In this document: one piece after another, positions 36,205 to 47,733 of the stretch
Position numbering within the stretch: the first letter of the stretch is position 1
Layout: every line of letters starts with the position of its first letter
NCBI GenBank assembly: GCA_905182995.1
Contig: CAJJDP010000115.1
Location: 110,765-174,764, forward strand
Source of the DNA: Paramecium octaurelia
Lineage: Eukaryota; Ciliophora; Oligohymenophorea; Peniculida; Parameciidae
Direction of reading: 5' to 3'
Length of the DNA stretch: 64,000 nt
Made by a program: the position numbers and the translations under genes
Notes under the pieces: model-generated
Told to the model about the DNA's origin: nothing
What the model saw: the letters and a program-made list of their open reading frames with translations, nothing else
The model's database searches: none

Positions 36205-36743
36205 TTTTCTATTGTAATAAAAATTATTAAATTATAAGATTTCTCATTTAAAGTCTATTTACAAAATTTGATCAGAATTTCGATCTCAAATTTAAAGGAA
36301 TAATTGAATTAAGTAAGTATCTATGCTAAAAATTCTAATTTGTGAATATAAGTGATTTTCACCTTCACTTAGATTAAAGATTGTTTAAATTATTAATCAA
36401 TAAACATTACAAGCAAATTGCTTCAATTGAAGTTGGCTTATGCAAACAATTATATAAAATTAATAAACTGAATATCACAATCAAATTCAAATCATAAATT
36501 TATGTAAATTATTCTTAAATATACCCATATTTATTATAATTCTTAACATATACCTAATATTAATAATATAAAGCCGCGAGATTATAATTATATATTTTAT
36601 AATTAAATTATAATCACATGAATCTCTTAATTAGTAATTGAAGGCATGATAATTTGCCACTTTTTGGAATATACTCAAAAAGTCAATATTTTTGGACTTG
36701 ATATGTAATTTAAATAAATAAATATATTTCGTTAATATAAATT
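36205..36743. other. Intergenic stretch between divergent genes
   Basis: AT-rich upstream region shared by the E2-E1 gene (minus) and a small plus-strand gene. The duplicated block begins inside it at 36398. No element recognised. Confidence 0.5.
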
Positions 36744-37746
36744 ATGTCAAAGTCTTGGTTAGAAAAACCCAAAAGACCACTTGATATTAATTTTGATATC
36801 AAAACCATACGGAATCAAGTCAAAGATAAATTAGTACCACCTTTTCAATACAATAATAACTCTGGATCCAAGCAATTTAATTCGTTTAGGTAAAACAATA
36901 ATCTATGGCAGAAAAGAAAACTTGCCTACTGTTCCTTCATTCGACAACTTATAAGCTAGAATAAGGGATTTCTCATACACAAGACTTTAATCAACCTCCT
37001 CTCTTCAATCTAAAATAACATCAACCAAAAAATATGACGAGTAGTCTCCTTAGAAAACAATGAGGTATTAAATTAATGACTCTTAGTTCAATGGGATTTA
37101 GAAACAACATACAAAGTTATAGACAACAATCAATAATTTACTAACCTGTTGAATTAAATTACAGAACCTAATAAAAAAGATCATTAGTTGAGAATATATA
37201 ATTGAATGAAATTGTATCTTTAAGAAATAAGATCGAATCATCCTATTCAAACAGAAATTCACTCCAAGCAAAGTAAAGAGATCTAATCAATATCTAGTTA
37301 TGTTAGTGAACTTGTGAAATTAGCTTAAGCAATTACAAATGCATTGAAATGAGCCTTATTTAGTTTAGATTATGACACATATATAAATAGATTTATATTT
37401 AATAAAATATTAATATTTAAGTGATAATATAGTTCTGATATCAAACAAGAAAGATTGGAAATACTTCTAATTAATATTAAATGTAATATTTATCCATAGT
37501 AAGTAATTTAATCAGATTCTAATTGAGTATAAAGAAGATAAAATTAAACTAAGAATATGATGGTATTAAATTGATGAACTTAGGCAATTTGTGGTTTAGC
37601 AAATGAAGGCTTATTTTTCAATCGAGCTTCTTTTGAGGAAGTAATGACCAATTTTTTTCTTAATTGTTATTACTATTATTATTATTCTAAATTAATTAGA
37701 GGTTACAAAGATATCGGATTTTCAGTCTCAACATTAAGTCCTTATT
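36398..37746 (+). repeat. 1,349-bp direct duplication, copy 1
   Basis: This block matches 37748-39096 base for base as far as I compared, at an offset of exactly 1,350. It holds a complete small gene and, at its end, a truncated 3' part of the NEK-like kinase gene on minus. The junction between copies is a single N, so the duplicate most likely reflects two contigs with the same end joined in a scaffold without merging. Confidence 0.9.
36744..37309 (+). CDS. Hypothetical small protein (duplicate copy 1)
   Basis: Exons 36744-36889, 36912-37064 and 37087-37309 (two 22-nt introns) give 173 residues. The protein is polar, S/Q/N/K-rich, with a short N-terminal motif S-W-L-E-K-P-K-R-P-L-D-I-N-F and a C-terminal helix I-V-S-L-R-N-K-I-E. 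It is probably a disordered or cytoskeleton-associated small protein; no family is recognised. An identical copy is at 38094-38659. Confidence 0.6.
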
Positions 37747-37747
37747 N
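37747..37747. other. Single ambiguous base (N) at scaffold junction
   Basis: The only N in the window, located exactly between the two identical 1,349-bp copies. It marks a contig join. Confidence 0.95.
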
Positions 37748-39096
37748 CAATAAACATTACAAGCAAATTGCTTCAATTGAAGTTGGCTTATGCAAACAAT
37801 TATATAAAATTAATAAACTGAATATCACAATCAAATTCAAATCATAAATTTATGTAAATTATTCTTAAATATACCCATATTTATTATAATTCTTAACATA
37901 TACCTAATATTAATAATATAAAGCCGCGAGATTATAATTATATATTTTATAATTAAATTATAATCACATGAATCTCTTAATTAGTAATTGAAGGCATGAT
38001 AATTTGCCACTTTTTGGAATATACTCAAAAAGTCAATATTTTTGGACTTGATATGTAATTTAAATAAATAAATATATTTCGTTAATATAAATTATGTCAA
38101 AGTCTTGGTTAGAAAAACCCAAAAGACCACTTGATATTAATTTTGATATCAAAACCATACGGAATCAAGTCAAAGATAAATTAGTACCACCTTTTCAATA
38201 CAATAATAACTCTGGATCCAAGCAATTTAATTCGTTTAGGTAAAACAATAATCTATGGCAGAAAAGAAAACTTGCCTACTGTTCCTTCATTCGACAACTT
38301 ATAAGCTAGAATAAGGGATTTCTCATACACAAGACTTTAATCAACCTCCTCTCTTCAATCTAAAATAACATCAACCAAAAAATATGACGAGTAGTCTCCT
38401 TAGAAAACAATGAGGTATTAAATTAATGACTCTTAGTTCAATGGGATTTAGAAACAACATACAAAGTTATAGACAACAATCAATAATTTACTAACCTGTT
38501 GAATTAAATTACAGAACCTAATAAAAAAGATCATTAGTTGAGAATATATAATTGAATGAAATTGTATCTTTAAGAAATAAGATCGAATCATCCTATTCAA
38601 ACAGAAATTCACTCCAAGCAAAGTAAAGAGATCTAATCAATATCTAGTTATGTTAGTGAACTTGTGAAATTAGCTTAAGCAATTACAAATGCATTGAAAT
38701 GAGCCTTATTTAGTTTAGATTATGACACATATATAAATAGATTTATATTTAATAAAATATTAATATTTAAGTGATAATATAGTTCTGATATCAAACAAGA
38801 AAGATTGGAAATACTTCTAATTAATATTAAATGTAATATTTATCCATAGTAAGTAATTTAATCAGATTCTAATTGAGTATAAAGAAGATAAAATTAAACT
38901 AAGAATATGATGGTATTAAATTGATGAACTTAGGCAATTTGTGGTTTAGCAAATGAAGGCTTATTTTTCAATCGAGCTTCTTTTGAGGAAGTAATGACCA
39001 ATTTTTTTCTTAATTGTTATTACTATTATTATTATTCTAAATTAATTAGAGGTTACAAAGATATCGGATTTTCAGTCTCAACATTAAGTCCTTATT
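37748..39096 (+). repeat. 1,349-bp direct duplication, copy 2
   Basis: Second copy of 36398-37746. Beyond 39096 the sequence continues uninterrupted into the kinase gene, so this copy is the one in its natural right-hand context, while copy 1 is in its natural left-hand context. Confidence 0.9.
38094..38659 (+). CDS. Hypothetical small protein (duplicate copy 2)
   Basis: Identical to 36744-37309, offset 1,350 (exons 38094-38239, 38262-38414, 38437-38659), 173 residues. In the real genome there is probably only one of these genes, located between the E2-E1 gene and the kinase. Confidence 0.6.
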
Positions 39097-40061
39097 TTGA
39101 GTGTAATTTTTTGATTGCTTTTTCATGATTGGGCTTTGGTAAATTATAATTTAATTTTCCTAAATTCTACTCAATTTCAACTAGCAATGATCCGCTATTC
39201 TTTAGGACCTTTGGATCTTTGAGAATTTAATCACAATTTGGTCTATTCTTTGGATCTACTTGTAAGAGCATTTTTAAAATTAGTTTTAGATCCTCACTAT
39301 ATTTGGATGGAATCGGATCATACTTACCAACCTATATCTTTTTGTATAAGGACAATATATCATTGGCTCTAAAGGGAAGTTGAAATGCTGCCAGGTCATA
39401 GATTATGCAACCAATTAACCAAATATCACATGGATATGAGTATTGTTCACCTTTCCATTGTTCAGGAGAAACATAAATTATTATAAAATGATATCAATAC
39501 ACGGAGATCCTGTCTCTGCATTTTCCTTTCTAGTTACTTTACCAATATTGAAATCTCCTATTTTATAATGGTTTTCTTTAAGAATCTTGAATACAAACAC
39601 GTTTTCTGATTTAAGATCTTGATGCAAGATTTGATTGTCATGCAATACTTTCACTCCGAGAATAATCTAGATTAGTATTTTCCAAATTTCGCTCTCTTAA
39701 ATCCCTCCCTCTTATTTACCTTAAGTTAATATCTGATTTAAGTCTCCGCCCGATGCAAACTCCATTAATATATAAAGAATTCTACCATCTTGATCTATAA
39801 AGGCATCCTTAAATTCAACTATATAAGGAGAATCAAGAGAAGCTAATGTTCTGATTTTATTCAAAGCATTTTCTTTCTCTTTCAGACTATGTTAATGTAT
39901 ATTGACTCTCTTCATAGCATAGTATTACCCATCTGATTTTCTTTAAACCTAAGGAAATCAAACTTAAATCATACTTTGAAAACAGATGAATAAGGTCCTT
40001 CTCCCAATTTTTTAAGTATATTGAAATCCGATAATGTACTATTAGAATATTATTATTACAT
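38791..40061 (-). pseudogene. NEK-like protein kinase with altered catalytic motifs
   Basis: Minus from ATG at 40061, with an intron at 39949-39974. A kinase domain is clear: glycine loop L-G-E-G-P-Y-S-S-V, A-M-K-R-V with the ATP lysine, M-E-F-A-S-G-G-D-L, then H-Q-D-L-K-S-E-N (Arg replaced by Gln) and D-F-N (instead of D-F-G). After A-E-T-G-S-P the frame breaks near 39471-39506 and resumes at Y-V-S-P-E-Q-W-K-G, where a 26-nt piece starting GTATTG would restore phase but lacks a 3' AG. The C lobe is otherwise normal (D-I-W-L-I-G-C). A Q-run and a basic tail follow; the 3' end is uncertain (38,790-38,870). The overall style is NEK (NIMA-related), a class linked to cilia in ciliates. I infer a decaying or catalytically altered kinase. 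Confidence 0.65.
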
Positions 40062-40086
40062 TTATTTAATTAAAATCATAAGAAAA

Positions 40087-40581
40087 TCAAATAAAATCAA
40101 ATTCCTAATTTTCATAGTTCTCCCAAGGACTAAATTCTATGGTAGGCTCACTATTTTTCATTCTTATTCTTTAAGATAATCTCCTCACTTTTGTCTAGAT
40201 TTACTTTGCCACTCCCATTTACTTCTATAATATACTAGGCATTTGAATTGTATTTTCCTTATTGACAAGAATCGATCTATAAGGCAAAGGAGGTTTCGAA
40301 ACCTAATTAACTTACGGAAAGTGTTCCTCCTCCACTTCTGTCTTGGTTTCAAGTGATTTCTTTCTTAATCTATTCTTTTCTAATTTCATGTGAATAATTC
40401 TCATTGCATTTTCACGCATTCTACCCAATTACAGTCCTTTATAATAATCTTGCTTTATTTCGTTGAGTACATTTATTTATTTCAATCTTTCAACTTTCAC
40501 TGATGTTGATCTCTGTTCTTTATTATATCTACATACAACATATGAAAAATTTTATCGTTGATTTTATTGACAGTTTATCAT
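40087..40581 (-). CDS. Hypothetical basic protein
   Basis: A single-exon frame of 164 residues. It is rich in K, R, Q and E with a predicted helix (R-M-R-E-N-A-M-R-I-I-H-M-K-L-E-K-N-R-L) and a Trp near the end (F-S-P-W-E-N-Y-E-N). No domain recognised. It ends 25 bp from the start of the NEK-like gene on the same strand. Confidence 0.6.
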
Positions 40582-41271
40582 TTAATTAATAAAAAAGTAA
40601 ATAATCATATAAATCAGATAATTACAACTAGAAGCACATTCAGACAACATGTAAAACAAGTTCCAAATTTTAAGTTTACCTTCATAAATTTGAGTTTATT
40701 GTGAGAAATAAATCAAATTACATTTTAACGTGTTATTAATTAAATTTAAATATATTTAAACTATTTTAATTTTTACTGTTTAATTTATATCTTCTTAATC
40801 TTTAATTATATTTTAATTATCCCATGAATATCAGTAATTTATTTAATATATATGTTATTCTATCAGATTCACACCAATATATGTGATATATTCATCATCA
40901 TAACTATTAATTTTGGGTTTAAGGAATTAAATTTATTTGAATTTACATTGTATTGAAATTTCAAAATTAAATGATTTAATAATATCTGAGGGCAAATCTA
41001 ATTTTCATTATTATTTTGATCACAAATGACTTGAAATTGAAATCATAATTATTTTTAAATTATTTTATGAACTTCACTTCACTTATTGTAATTGTTAATG
41101 CAGAATTGAATTAAATAGAGATTAAGGTTATTCTTTTTGTAATCTTAGTTATTATCAAAAGCTAAAGGAAGAATTGTTTAGTCAAATTAGATAAACAGCT
41201 GTAGTCCATTTAATCTTGATAGAAAAATACAAAAGAAATTTATATAAAAAATAGTATTAAATATTTTATTA
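40582..41271. other. Intergenic stretch between divergent genes
   Basis: About 690 bp of very AT-rich DNA, long for this window, separating a minus gene and the WDR12 gene on plus. No gene seen; a shared promoter region is likely but no motif is evident. Confidence 0.5.
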
Positions 41272-42442
41272 ATGAACAATAGTGAATATATAGTAAAATT
41301 TGTCACAAGCTTGCCTTAAGAATATGAGATTAGCAACAATGAAATAGCTGTTCAAGGAGATATGAATTAAAGTGATCTCAGTTCCCTTATTTAATAATTA
41401 CTGTCAGCTGAAAACCCTGATTAAGAATATAATTAATTATTCGATTTCTTTATTAATGGAATCAGTTTGAGATCCACTCTACATGAATTCATTACATCAA
41501 ATGAAATTGCAACTGAAAAAACATTGTAAATAGAATATCTATTCGCTGTCCCAGAACCTAAACTTAAGCAAACAATAAATATGAACGATTGGATCATTGC
41601 AATAAGTAGATTAAATAATCATATCCTAACATGTTTATCTAATGGAGATATTGTGGTTTGTACTGAAAAAGGCAAAATTTTGAAGACATACAAAACTAAA
41701 ATGGCAAAGAGTTTTACTATTTTTGAAAATATCGTAATTTCTACCCATTGGGATTGCACTGTCAGAGTTTAAAGACTGACAGACAATTTGGAGTTGATTG
41801 CATAAGGTTCTTTACCATCATATGGAGAATGCAGTTGTATCAATAAGAAGAACACAAATGAATTTTGTGTTGGTACAGCCAATGGAGAACTCATATTCTT
41901 TGATCTTAGTACAGTATAAAAGTAGGGGATTGAAATGGTTTAGAACTTTAAAGTGCATTAATAACAGATAACTTGTTGTCAATGGATTAGAAATAGCACT
42001 ATTCTGACTGGATCATATGATCACTCAATTTGCCTATTTAATAAGAGAACAGAATCAATAAACAAATAATTGTTTGCCAAGGATTCAGCAATAATTGGAT
42101 TATGCTACTTAGAGAACAATTAATAAATTGTATCAGTTCATGAGGATGGATATATTAAATTGTGGGATAGTTTGAGTGAACAATTAATTAAAATATATAA
42201 GAGCTCATTGTCTTAATTGACATGCATTGCTGTTAATGCCAATGGATAAATCATAGTGGTATTGTATTGTATAAAATCAATTTTAGAGTTCTATGGATGG
42301 AAATACTTACTTATGGGATCTAAGAGGAGAGGTACCATTGTATTAATTGAATGGAGAAGGTAAAGCAATGGCTTGTACATGGATAGATAATAAAATACTA
42401 TTTGGAGGATCGACTAATAAATTATATGTGTATAATTGTTGA
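41272..42442 (+). CDS. Ribosome biogenesis protein WDR12/Ytm1
   Basis: Exons 41272-42258 and 42287-42442 (28-nt intron) give 380 residues. The N-terminal NLE ubiquitin-like domain reads V-K-F-V-T-S-L-P-Q-E-Y-E-I and continues through L-L-x(n)-F-D-F-F-I-N-G to the characteristic I-E-Y-L-F-A-V-P-E-P-K-L-K. About seven WD40 blades follow, with G-S-Y-D-H-S-I and a final Y-L-W-D-L-R-G. In yeast and animals it joins the PeBoW complex (Nop7-Erb1-Ytm1) and is pulled off pre-60S particles by Rea1 through the NLE domain. The length is slightly shorter than the ~420 usual in animals. Confidence 0.92.
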
Positions 42443-42508
42443 TAGGAATTATTATTTATTATTTTGTTATATTCTTATCATTGATTTAATATATTAATTA
42501 ATTTATTA

Positions 42509-44094
42509 ATGAAGGCAGAAGTACCCAAGAGCAAGTTATCAAAGGAGGAGTATGAGAAATTCAAGAGAGCGGAGAGAAGAAAGAACAACAAGAGCAAAAA
42601 GAAATGCACTAATGAAAAGTAAGAAATTATAGAGGAGGTAGTCAAAGCCGATGAGGAGCAGGTTGTTTATGATGAGGAGACCTTTCAAGAGATAGAAGTA
42701 TATATCAGATTGAATAGTGTAGATCGACGCTCTAATAACAGGAAAACATTATGACAATTTTAAACAGGTTTTTGATAATTTCAATCAACATGCCGAAAGA
42801 TTGATGATGAAGACTTATGAGAAGGTCTATGAGGCTGAGAAGGAGAAGGAAAAGGAATAGGAAGAATAGTAGGCAGCAGAATAGCAGTAATAATAATAAC
42901 AATAATAAATTCAATAATTAATTAATGAACCAAATCAGACAATTCAAAATTATTTATAATAGGGGAAAAAGAAAGAAGCCAAATTATCAAAGAAATAAAG
43001 AAAATAATTAAGATGGTTGAAAGTAGCTGAATTGAAGTAGAAAGTAAAGAGACCAGATCTAGTTGAATTTTGGGATATCACATCTCCAGATCCGATGTTT
43101 CTAATTTAATTGAAGAGTGTACGTAATTCAGTGACTGTTCCTAGACATTGGTCATAGAAGAGAAAATATTTGTAAAACAAAAGAGGAATATTAAAAGAAC
43201 CATTTCAATTACCAGATTATATAGAGAAGACAGGAATTGCTAAGTTAAGAGATCCATTTGTAGACAGAGACGGAGGTAAGATGGTGAGATAGAAATTGAG
43301 AGAAAGAATGAATCCAAAACAAGGCAAATTAGATATCGATTATTAAATATTACATGATGCCTTCTTCAAGTACTAAACAAAACCTTAAATGACAAAACAT
43401 GGTGAAATCTATTTTGAAGGTAAAGAAGAGGAAATGAGAGCAAAGAACTTTTGTCCTGGAAAGATGAGTGCTGAATTGAGAAGTGCATTAGGCTGTACTG
43501 ATTTCTAAGCACCTCCTTGGTTACCTAATATGTAAAGATATGGACCACCACCAAGTTATCCTCATATGAGGTTTATAGGAATGGCTAGTATCTTTGCTGA
43601 ACCTTCCTCATATCATACTTCAGTTAAATAAGTGATCGAGGACTCATGCAAAAAGGCAGACTAACCAGGACTGTATGCCACATTCAAATATTATGATGAA
43701 GAGGATCTAAATGAATTATCCTAAAAAACAGGATTGTAGGCTGATGCTCCTGTGGATAAATCATTATGGGGAAAGATAGAAGAAGTGGAGGATGAAGCTG
43801 AAGTAGAATAGGAAGAGGAGGAAGAACCGGAAGCTCAATAGAGATAAGAATAACAATTCGATAATTCATCATATCAATTTGGAGATTCAGAGACTCGTCT
43901 TCCTGGTAGATCTATCAGTGGACTCTAGACTCCAGATGTAGATCTGAGAAGAAGTAATCTATTTAAATATTATTGTAGATTTACAGAATGATCCAAGACC
44001 TCTGTATTAATAATTGGAATAGGTGCAGATTGATCCTAGTAGTGGAAACTAAATTTTTATGACAGGACATACATATGTATTGCCAAAATAATGA
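42509..44094 (+). CDS. SF3B2: Splicing factor SF3B subunit 2 (SAP145/Cus1)
   Basis: Exons 42509-42697, 42723-43953 and 43979-44094 (25-nt introns) give 511 residues. The DUF382/PSP core is obvious: K-R-P-D-L-V-E-F-W-D-I-T-S-P-D-P, V-P-R-H-W, K-R-G-I-L-K-E-P-F-Q-L-P-D-Y, G-K-L-D-I-D-Y-Q-I-L-H-D-A-F-F-K, and P-P-W-L-P-N-M-Q-R-Y-G-P-P-P-S-Y-P. A Q-run (residues ~125-135) is encoded by mixed TAA/CAA/CAG. SF3B2 is part of the U2 snRNP SF3b complex at the branch point. The C-terminal region is shorter than in animals but retains the M-T-G-H-T-Y end. Confidence 0.95.
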
Positions 44095-44131
44095 TTATTA
44101 TTATTAAAATAAATAATTCAGATTGGGATTA

Positions 44132-44966
44132 ATGTTTTAAAATAAGTACTATATGTTGGAATATCTAATAGAACTGATTATGACAGAGGTGTCAACACAT
44201 TCTCTCCAGAAGGTCGTCTGTTTTAAGTGGAGTATGCCTTACAAGCAATCAAATTGGGTGCAAGTGCATTGGCAATTAAAGTGAATGAGGGTGTAGTTTT
44301 GGCTGGAGAGAGAAAGTTAAATTCAACACTCCTAGAACCAAAGAGCATAGAAAAAATCTATGAGATTGATACTCATCTGGCATGCACTGCCTCTGGATTC
44401 ATTCCAGATGCAAGAACATTGGTTGAACATGCAAGAGTGGAATCTCAAAATCACAAATTCAATTATGGTGAACCCATTAATGTGAGAGCACTCACCTAGA
44501 TAGTTTGTGATCTTGCCCTTGATTTTGGAGAAAGTGATTCCAAAAACAAGACAAGAATGTCCAGACCATATGGAGTGGCTTTATTGATTGCGGGAGTTTC
44601 CGATTAAGGACCTTAGATTTATTAGACAGGTAATGTACTTTATCGACTCAAAAGATCCCACTGGAACTATGATTGAATATCAAGCCAAAGGAATAGGTGC
44701 TGCTGATGAAGGCATTCAAAGTATTTTGAAGGAACAATACAAATAAGTAATACTATAAAAGTATGCAAGGACTTAACTTTAGAATAAGCTGAAAGACTAG
44801 CAATTTTGTGTTTGAAGAATGTCATGGAAGAAAAAGTAACATACATACATAATATTCATCTTAGATTAATAATAAAAATGTAGAATTGGCTGTTATTACC
44901 ACTGTTGAAAAAAGATTTACATAGAGAACCCCTGAATAGATTTAAAGTTTAATTGATAAAGTATGA
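44132..44966 (+). CDS. PSMA5: 20S proteasome subunit alpha5 (PSMA5)
   Basis: Five exons (introns 44146-44171, 44640-44664, 44747-44769, 44836-44864) give 243 residues, normal length. The N-terminus [20 protein letters not shown] is diagnostic of alpha5, followed by [25 protein letters not shown] and T-D-P-T-G-T. The start lies upstream of the first intron, as M-F-Q-N-K. It belongs to the alpha ring that gates the 20S core. It starts 37 bp after SF3B2 ends on the same strand. Confidence 0.96.
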
Positions 44967-44993
44967 AATACATAAGTATATTAAAATCAACAT

Positions 44994-45673
44994 TCAAAAG
45001 TCAATCAATGTTTTGGTCTTTTAAAACTTAAAAAAGTGATTGAAAGATTGAAAATGATGATCATCTTCTATTTTATAAGGCACAGAGTAATCGATATCAT
45101 CTTCAAAAACTATCTTCTTAGATGGAAAATATTTCTTAAATTGTTGTTTGCTACTAGATGCAAAATTAACAGCAGTCTTTATCACTTCCTCATTTTTTAT
45201 ACATTATTACTGTCCAGGAAATCCTCTTCTCATAATTATCAAACATACCCAAATCTTGCTTTGTACAACAATAAAAATTATTGAGTTGATGATAACTGAT
45301 CTTCCAGAATTATTTTCAAGACTCTTAAATCTTACTTGTCATCCCAAATCTCAAATTCTTCTTCTATACTCAAATTGCTTTCAGATGTGTAGATAGATAA
45401 CAGAGAAGGCATTTATTGATAATTCAGACTAGTCATGGTATTAAAATTGCATTCAATTTAGCTTATTCCATCGTCCAGACTATATTCATCATCTATAATC
45501 CATAAAAGATGAACAATACCTAAAAATACTGCCAAATCTTCTTGGGATCGTGATTATTTTCTTTGGAGTTTTTTGGTTGCATGATTTTCTTAGGTTTTGA
45601 GACGAGTGTTACTGAATTCTTATTCAGGATGACTTTTTCGTTTTTTAAAAGTGAATCCTTGTGTTTACATCAT
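44994..45673 (-). CDS. Hypothetical protein
   Basis: Minus with introns 45493-45519 (27 nt, phase-neutral) and 45229-45248 (20 nt), 210 residues. The N-terminus is basic and S/Q-rich (F-K-K-R-K-S). The middle has acidic/hydroxyl patches (I-E-E-E-F-E-I-W-D-D-K-Q) and one helix (L-K-I-I-L-E-D-Q-L-S-S-T-Q-Q-F-L-L-L). No family recognised. Its 3' end is 27 bp from the proteasome gene's, the two genes converging. Confidence 0.6.
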
Positions 45674-45850
45674 TTGAAAAATAATTATTTCAAAGTTTAT
45701 ATGAGTAATTATATTGGAACTTAAATAGTTATAAGATATAGTATAATTTATTTAATATTTCATGAGGAAGGATTTAATGATACAGGTTCAATAATTAATG
45801 TGAAAATATGTATTTAATTAAATGATTTTATCTATGAGGTATATTATTAA

Positions 45851-46138
45851 TCAATAATTCAATGAGTTCCTTTGATTATTTAAAATATCATTGATCAACT
45901 TAACTTTAAAAGCATTGGGAATCTTGGCTTAAGGTAGATGAGGAGTAATGATGTCCAAACATGTTTCTGTAGATGCGTTGGATTCTTTCTCTCTTTGTTT
46001 CAACCAATCTTCGTAGTATTCATTCTTGTGTTTCCTCGCTAGACTATTCGACATGTAGAACTCGTTGCACTCAGACTTCATTCTATTCTCAACAGCCTTT
46101 TGATGAAATCGATTATTTTATATGCCCAAATTGTTCAT
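45851..46138 (-). CDS. Small basic hypothetical protein (paralogue of 63710-63985)
   Basis: A 95-residue single-exon frame, with a helical K/E-rich middle (Y-E-D-W-L-K-Q-R-E-K-E). It begins M-N-N-L...N-R-F-H-Q-K-A-V-E-N, nearly the same as the start of the gene at the end of the window. A second similarity lies near the C-terminus (I-P-N-A-F-K-V-K-L-I versus I-P-K-S-V-R-A-N-L-I). Its start codon overlaps the stop of the ORF at 46135-46299 as ATGA. Confidence 0.5.
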
Positions 46139-46299
46139 AATTTTAATTAATAATCAGTTTAAATATCATCCGAATTATACTCAATGCCTGGAAATTTCAA
46201 AATCAATTAATTATACCATCTAAATTCTGGAATTCCATTATTGTTGAGACCCAACTATGGCAAGTTTGCCAAACTGAAATAAGACAAATTTAACAACAT
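46135..46299 (-). CDS. Tiny leucine-rich ORF
   Basis: 54 residues, beginning seven bases after the PP2C stop. The sequence L-L-N-L-S-Y-F-S-L-A-N-L-P-Q-L-G-L-N-N-N-G-I resembles a leucine-rich-repeat cap. It could be an isolated remnant, or the first part of the next ORF joined by an event I cannot see. Low confidence as a gene. Confidence 0.25.
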
Positions 46300-46305
46300 T
46301 TCTTA

Positions 46306-47336
46306 TCAATATTACAAAAAAATTAAAATAAAAGTTATATCATCTATCATTTTGGACCCTCTCTATAACCAACTTATATGAGCCATCTCCAAAAGATGAT
46401 TGCAGGCCATCTCAATATTGCTTAAGTGTGGAGTTACAGCATCCAATATGTCTTACTAAGTCAGAAACTCAAAAAGACCGTCGGATCCAATCAACAAGGC
46501 CCTATCCATAATATCCATAGTAAAATTAAAAATCTCTGGCTTGTCAATCACTCCGACTTTCTTGGCCACTTAATCCCCCATAGATCGGGTCATGGCCAGT
46601 CCAGGTACATTTGCGTTATTCCAAACTCTCAGGGGACCGTATGGTAAGCCTTTTGGATCTCTATAAGAATCAATCCTGCCCCCATAATTTATTATTCTTT
46701 AGGCCTCATCTGCACATTAGGGTTTGTGATCTCTGGATAAATATTTGAGCAGCCATCTATTGGTTCGACTCATCATGATTGCTCTGGAATCCCCCAAATT
46801 CGAACAATAAATCTGGGTTAATTTAGACCATATACTTTGTTGTGCAACATAAAGAGTCCTATGACTGTAGATCCAGAGTACTTCAAGTCGATTCCTGATA
46901 GATTCAAGGCCTGAGACACATGAGTGAATATAGTCGATATGGCAAATTAAGGACTAATAAGAAATATCTATATACTTATTTTCTAATAATGATGAATATT
47001 GAGTAGTGTAGAGTTGAAATTATCGCTTAAGGAAATTGGACACAAGATGTCCATTGGCTCCATGTCCATCAAAGACTAAGAAATAATGCATGTATGTTTT
47101 GTTGGAGATGTTGGACAGTAGAATATATGAGTCTTGATTTTATTTGGTGGGATTTCCAATCATCATCCCTTGTTTGGTTCTGACTGACATTCTAAGAGTG
47201 TATTCAAATCTATCATCTAATCCGTATTTATCAATCAAAGTCTGTTCTTCTTAATATTTGGGAGGTGAATTTTAAGTAACATTTACTTGCTTCTACTTTT
47301 TTCTTTAGTGACTCTGTCTGGAAGTAGTTTGCTCAT
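46306..47336 (-). CDS. PP2C-family protein phosphatase
   Basis: Introns 47293-47312, 46954-46975 and 46813-46835 leave 321 residues with exact phase. Metal-binding motifs are present: N-Q-D-S-Y near residue 75, F-L-V-F-D-G-H-G-A-N-G, then N-L-G-D-S-R-A-I-M, A-M-T-R-S-M-G-D and L-I-G-S-D-G-L-F-E-F. A metal-dependent (Mg/Mn) serine/threonine phosphatase. The C-terminus carries D-D-I-T-F-I-L. Large PP2C families are common in ciliates; the substrate is unknown. Confidence 0.92.
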
Positions 47337-47733
47337 ATAAACTAAAGGCGGGTTTTCTTATTTAAAGTGAATATTGATGTTGCTACTAATGATGAACAGG
47401 TAAATTTAATGGTTCTAGTTTTTATTTAATAATATTTAATTATTTCATTATAGTATAGATATGTTAAACTTGATTTATTATTTTACAAATGTTTTTTATT
47501 TAGGTGTTAAGTTTTTAGATACATATTTGTAATACATCATTCAACTGAGCAGATCCTATAGTAATTAAAGATTCTTTTTAAGGGATGGAGAGCGTGATGG
47601 AAGGATTATAGTTTTGGAAATAGGAGTGTGTACATATTGCATATGAAATGCGATTGTAGTAGAACTGCAAAATGAAAGAATAGTTATTTACAATATTTAA
47701 TTATAATGAGACTGTTAATTATTTTAAATTGCA
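47337..47733. other. Intergenic stretch between divergent genes
   Basis: About 400 bp upstream of both the PP2C gene (minus) and a kinase gene (plus); no gene seen. Confidence 0.5.

Noticed and set aside
37644-37847. ORF crossing the N at the duplication junction
   Set aside because: It is created by the artificial join of the two contig ends.
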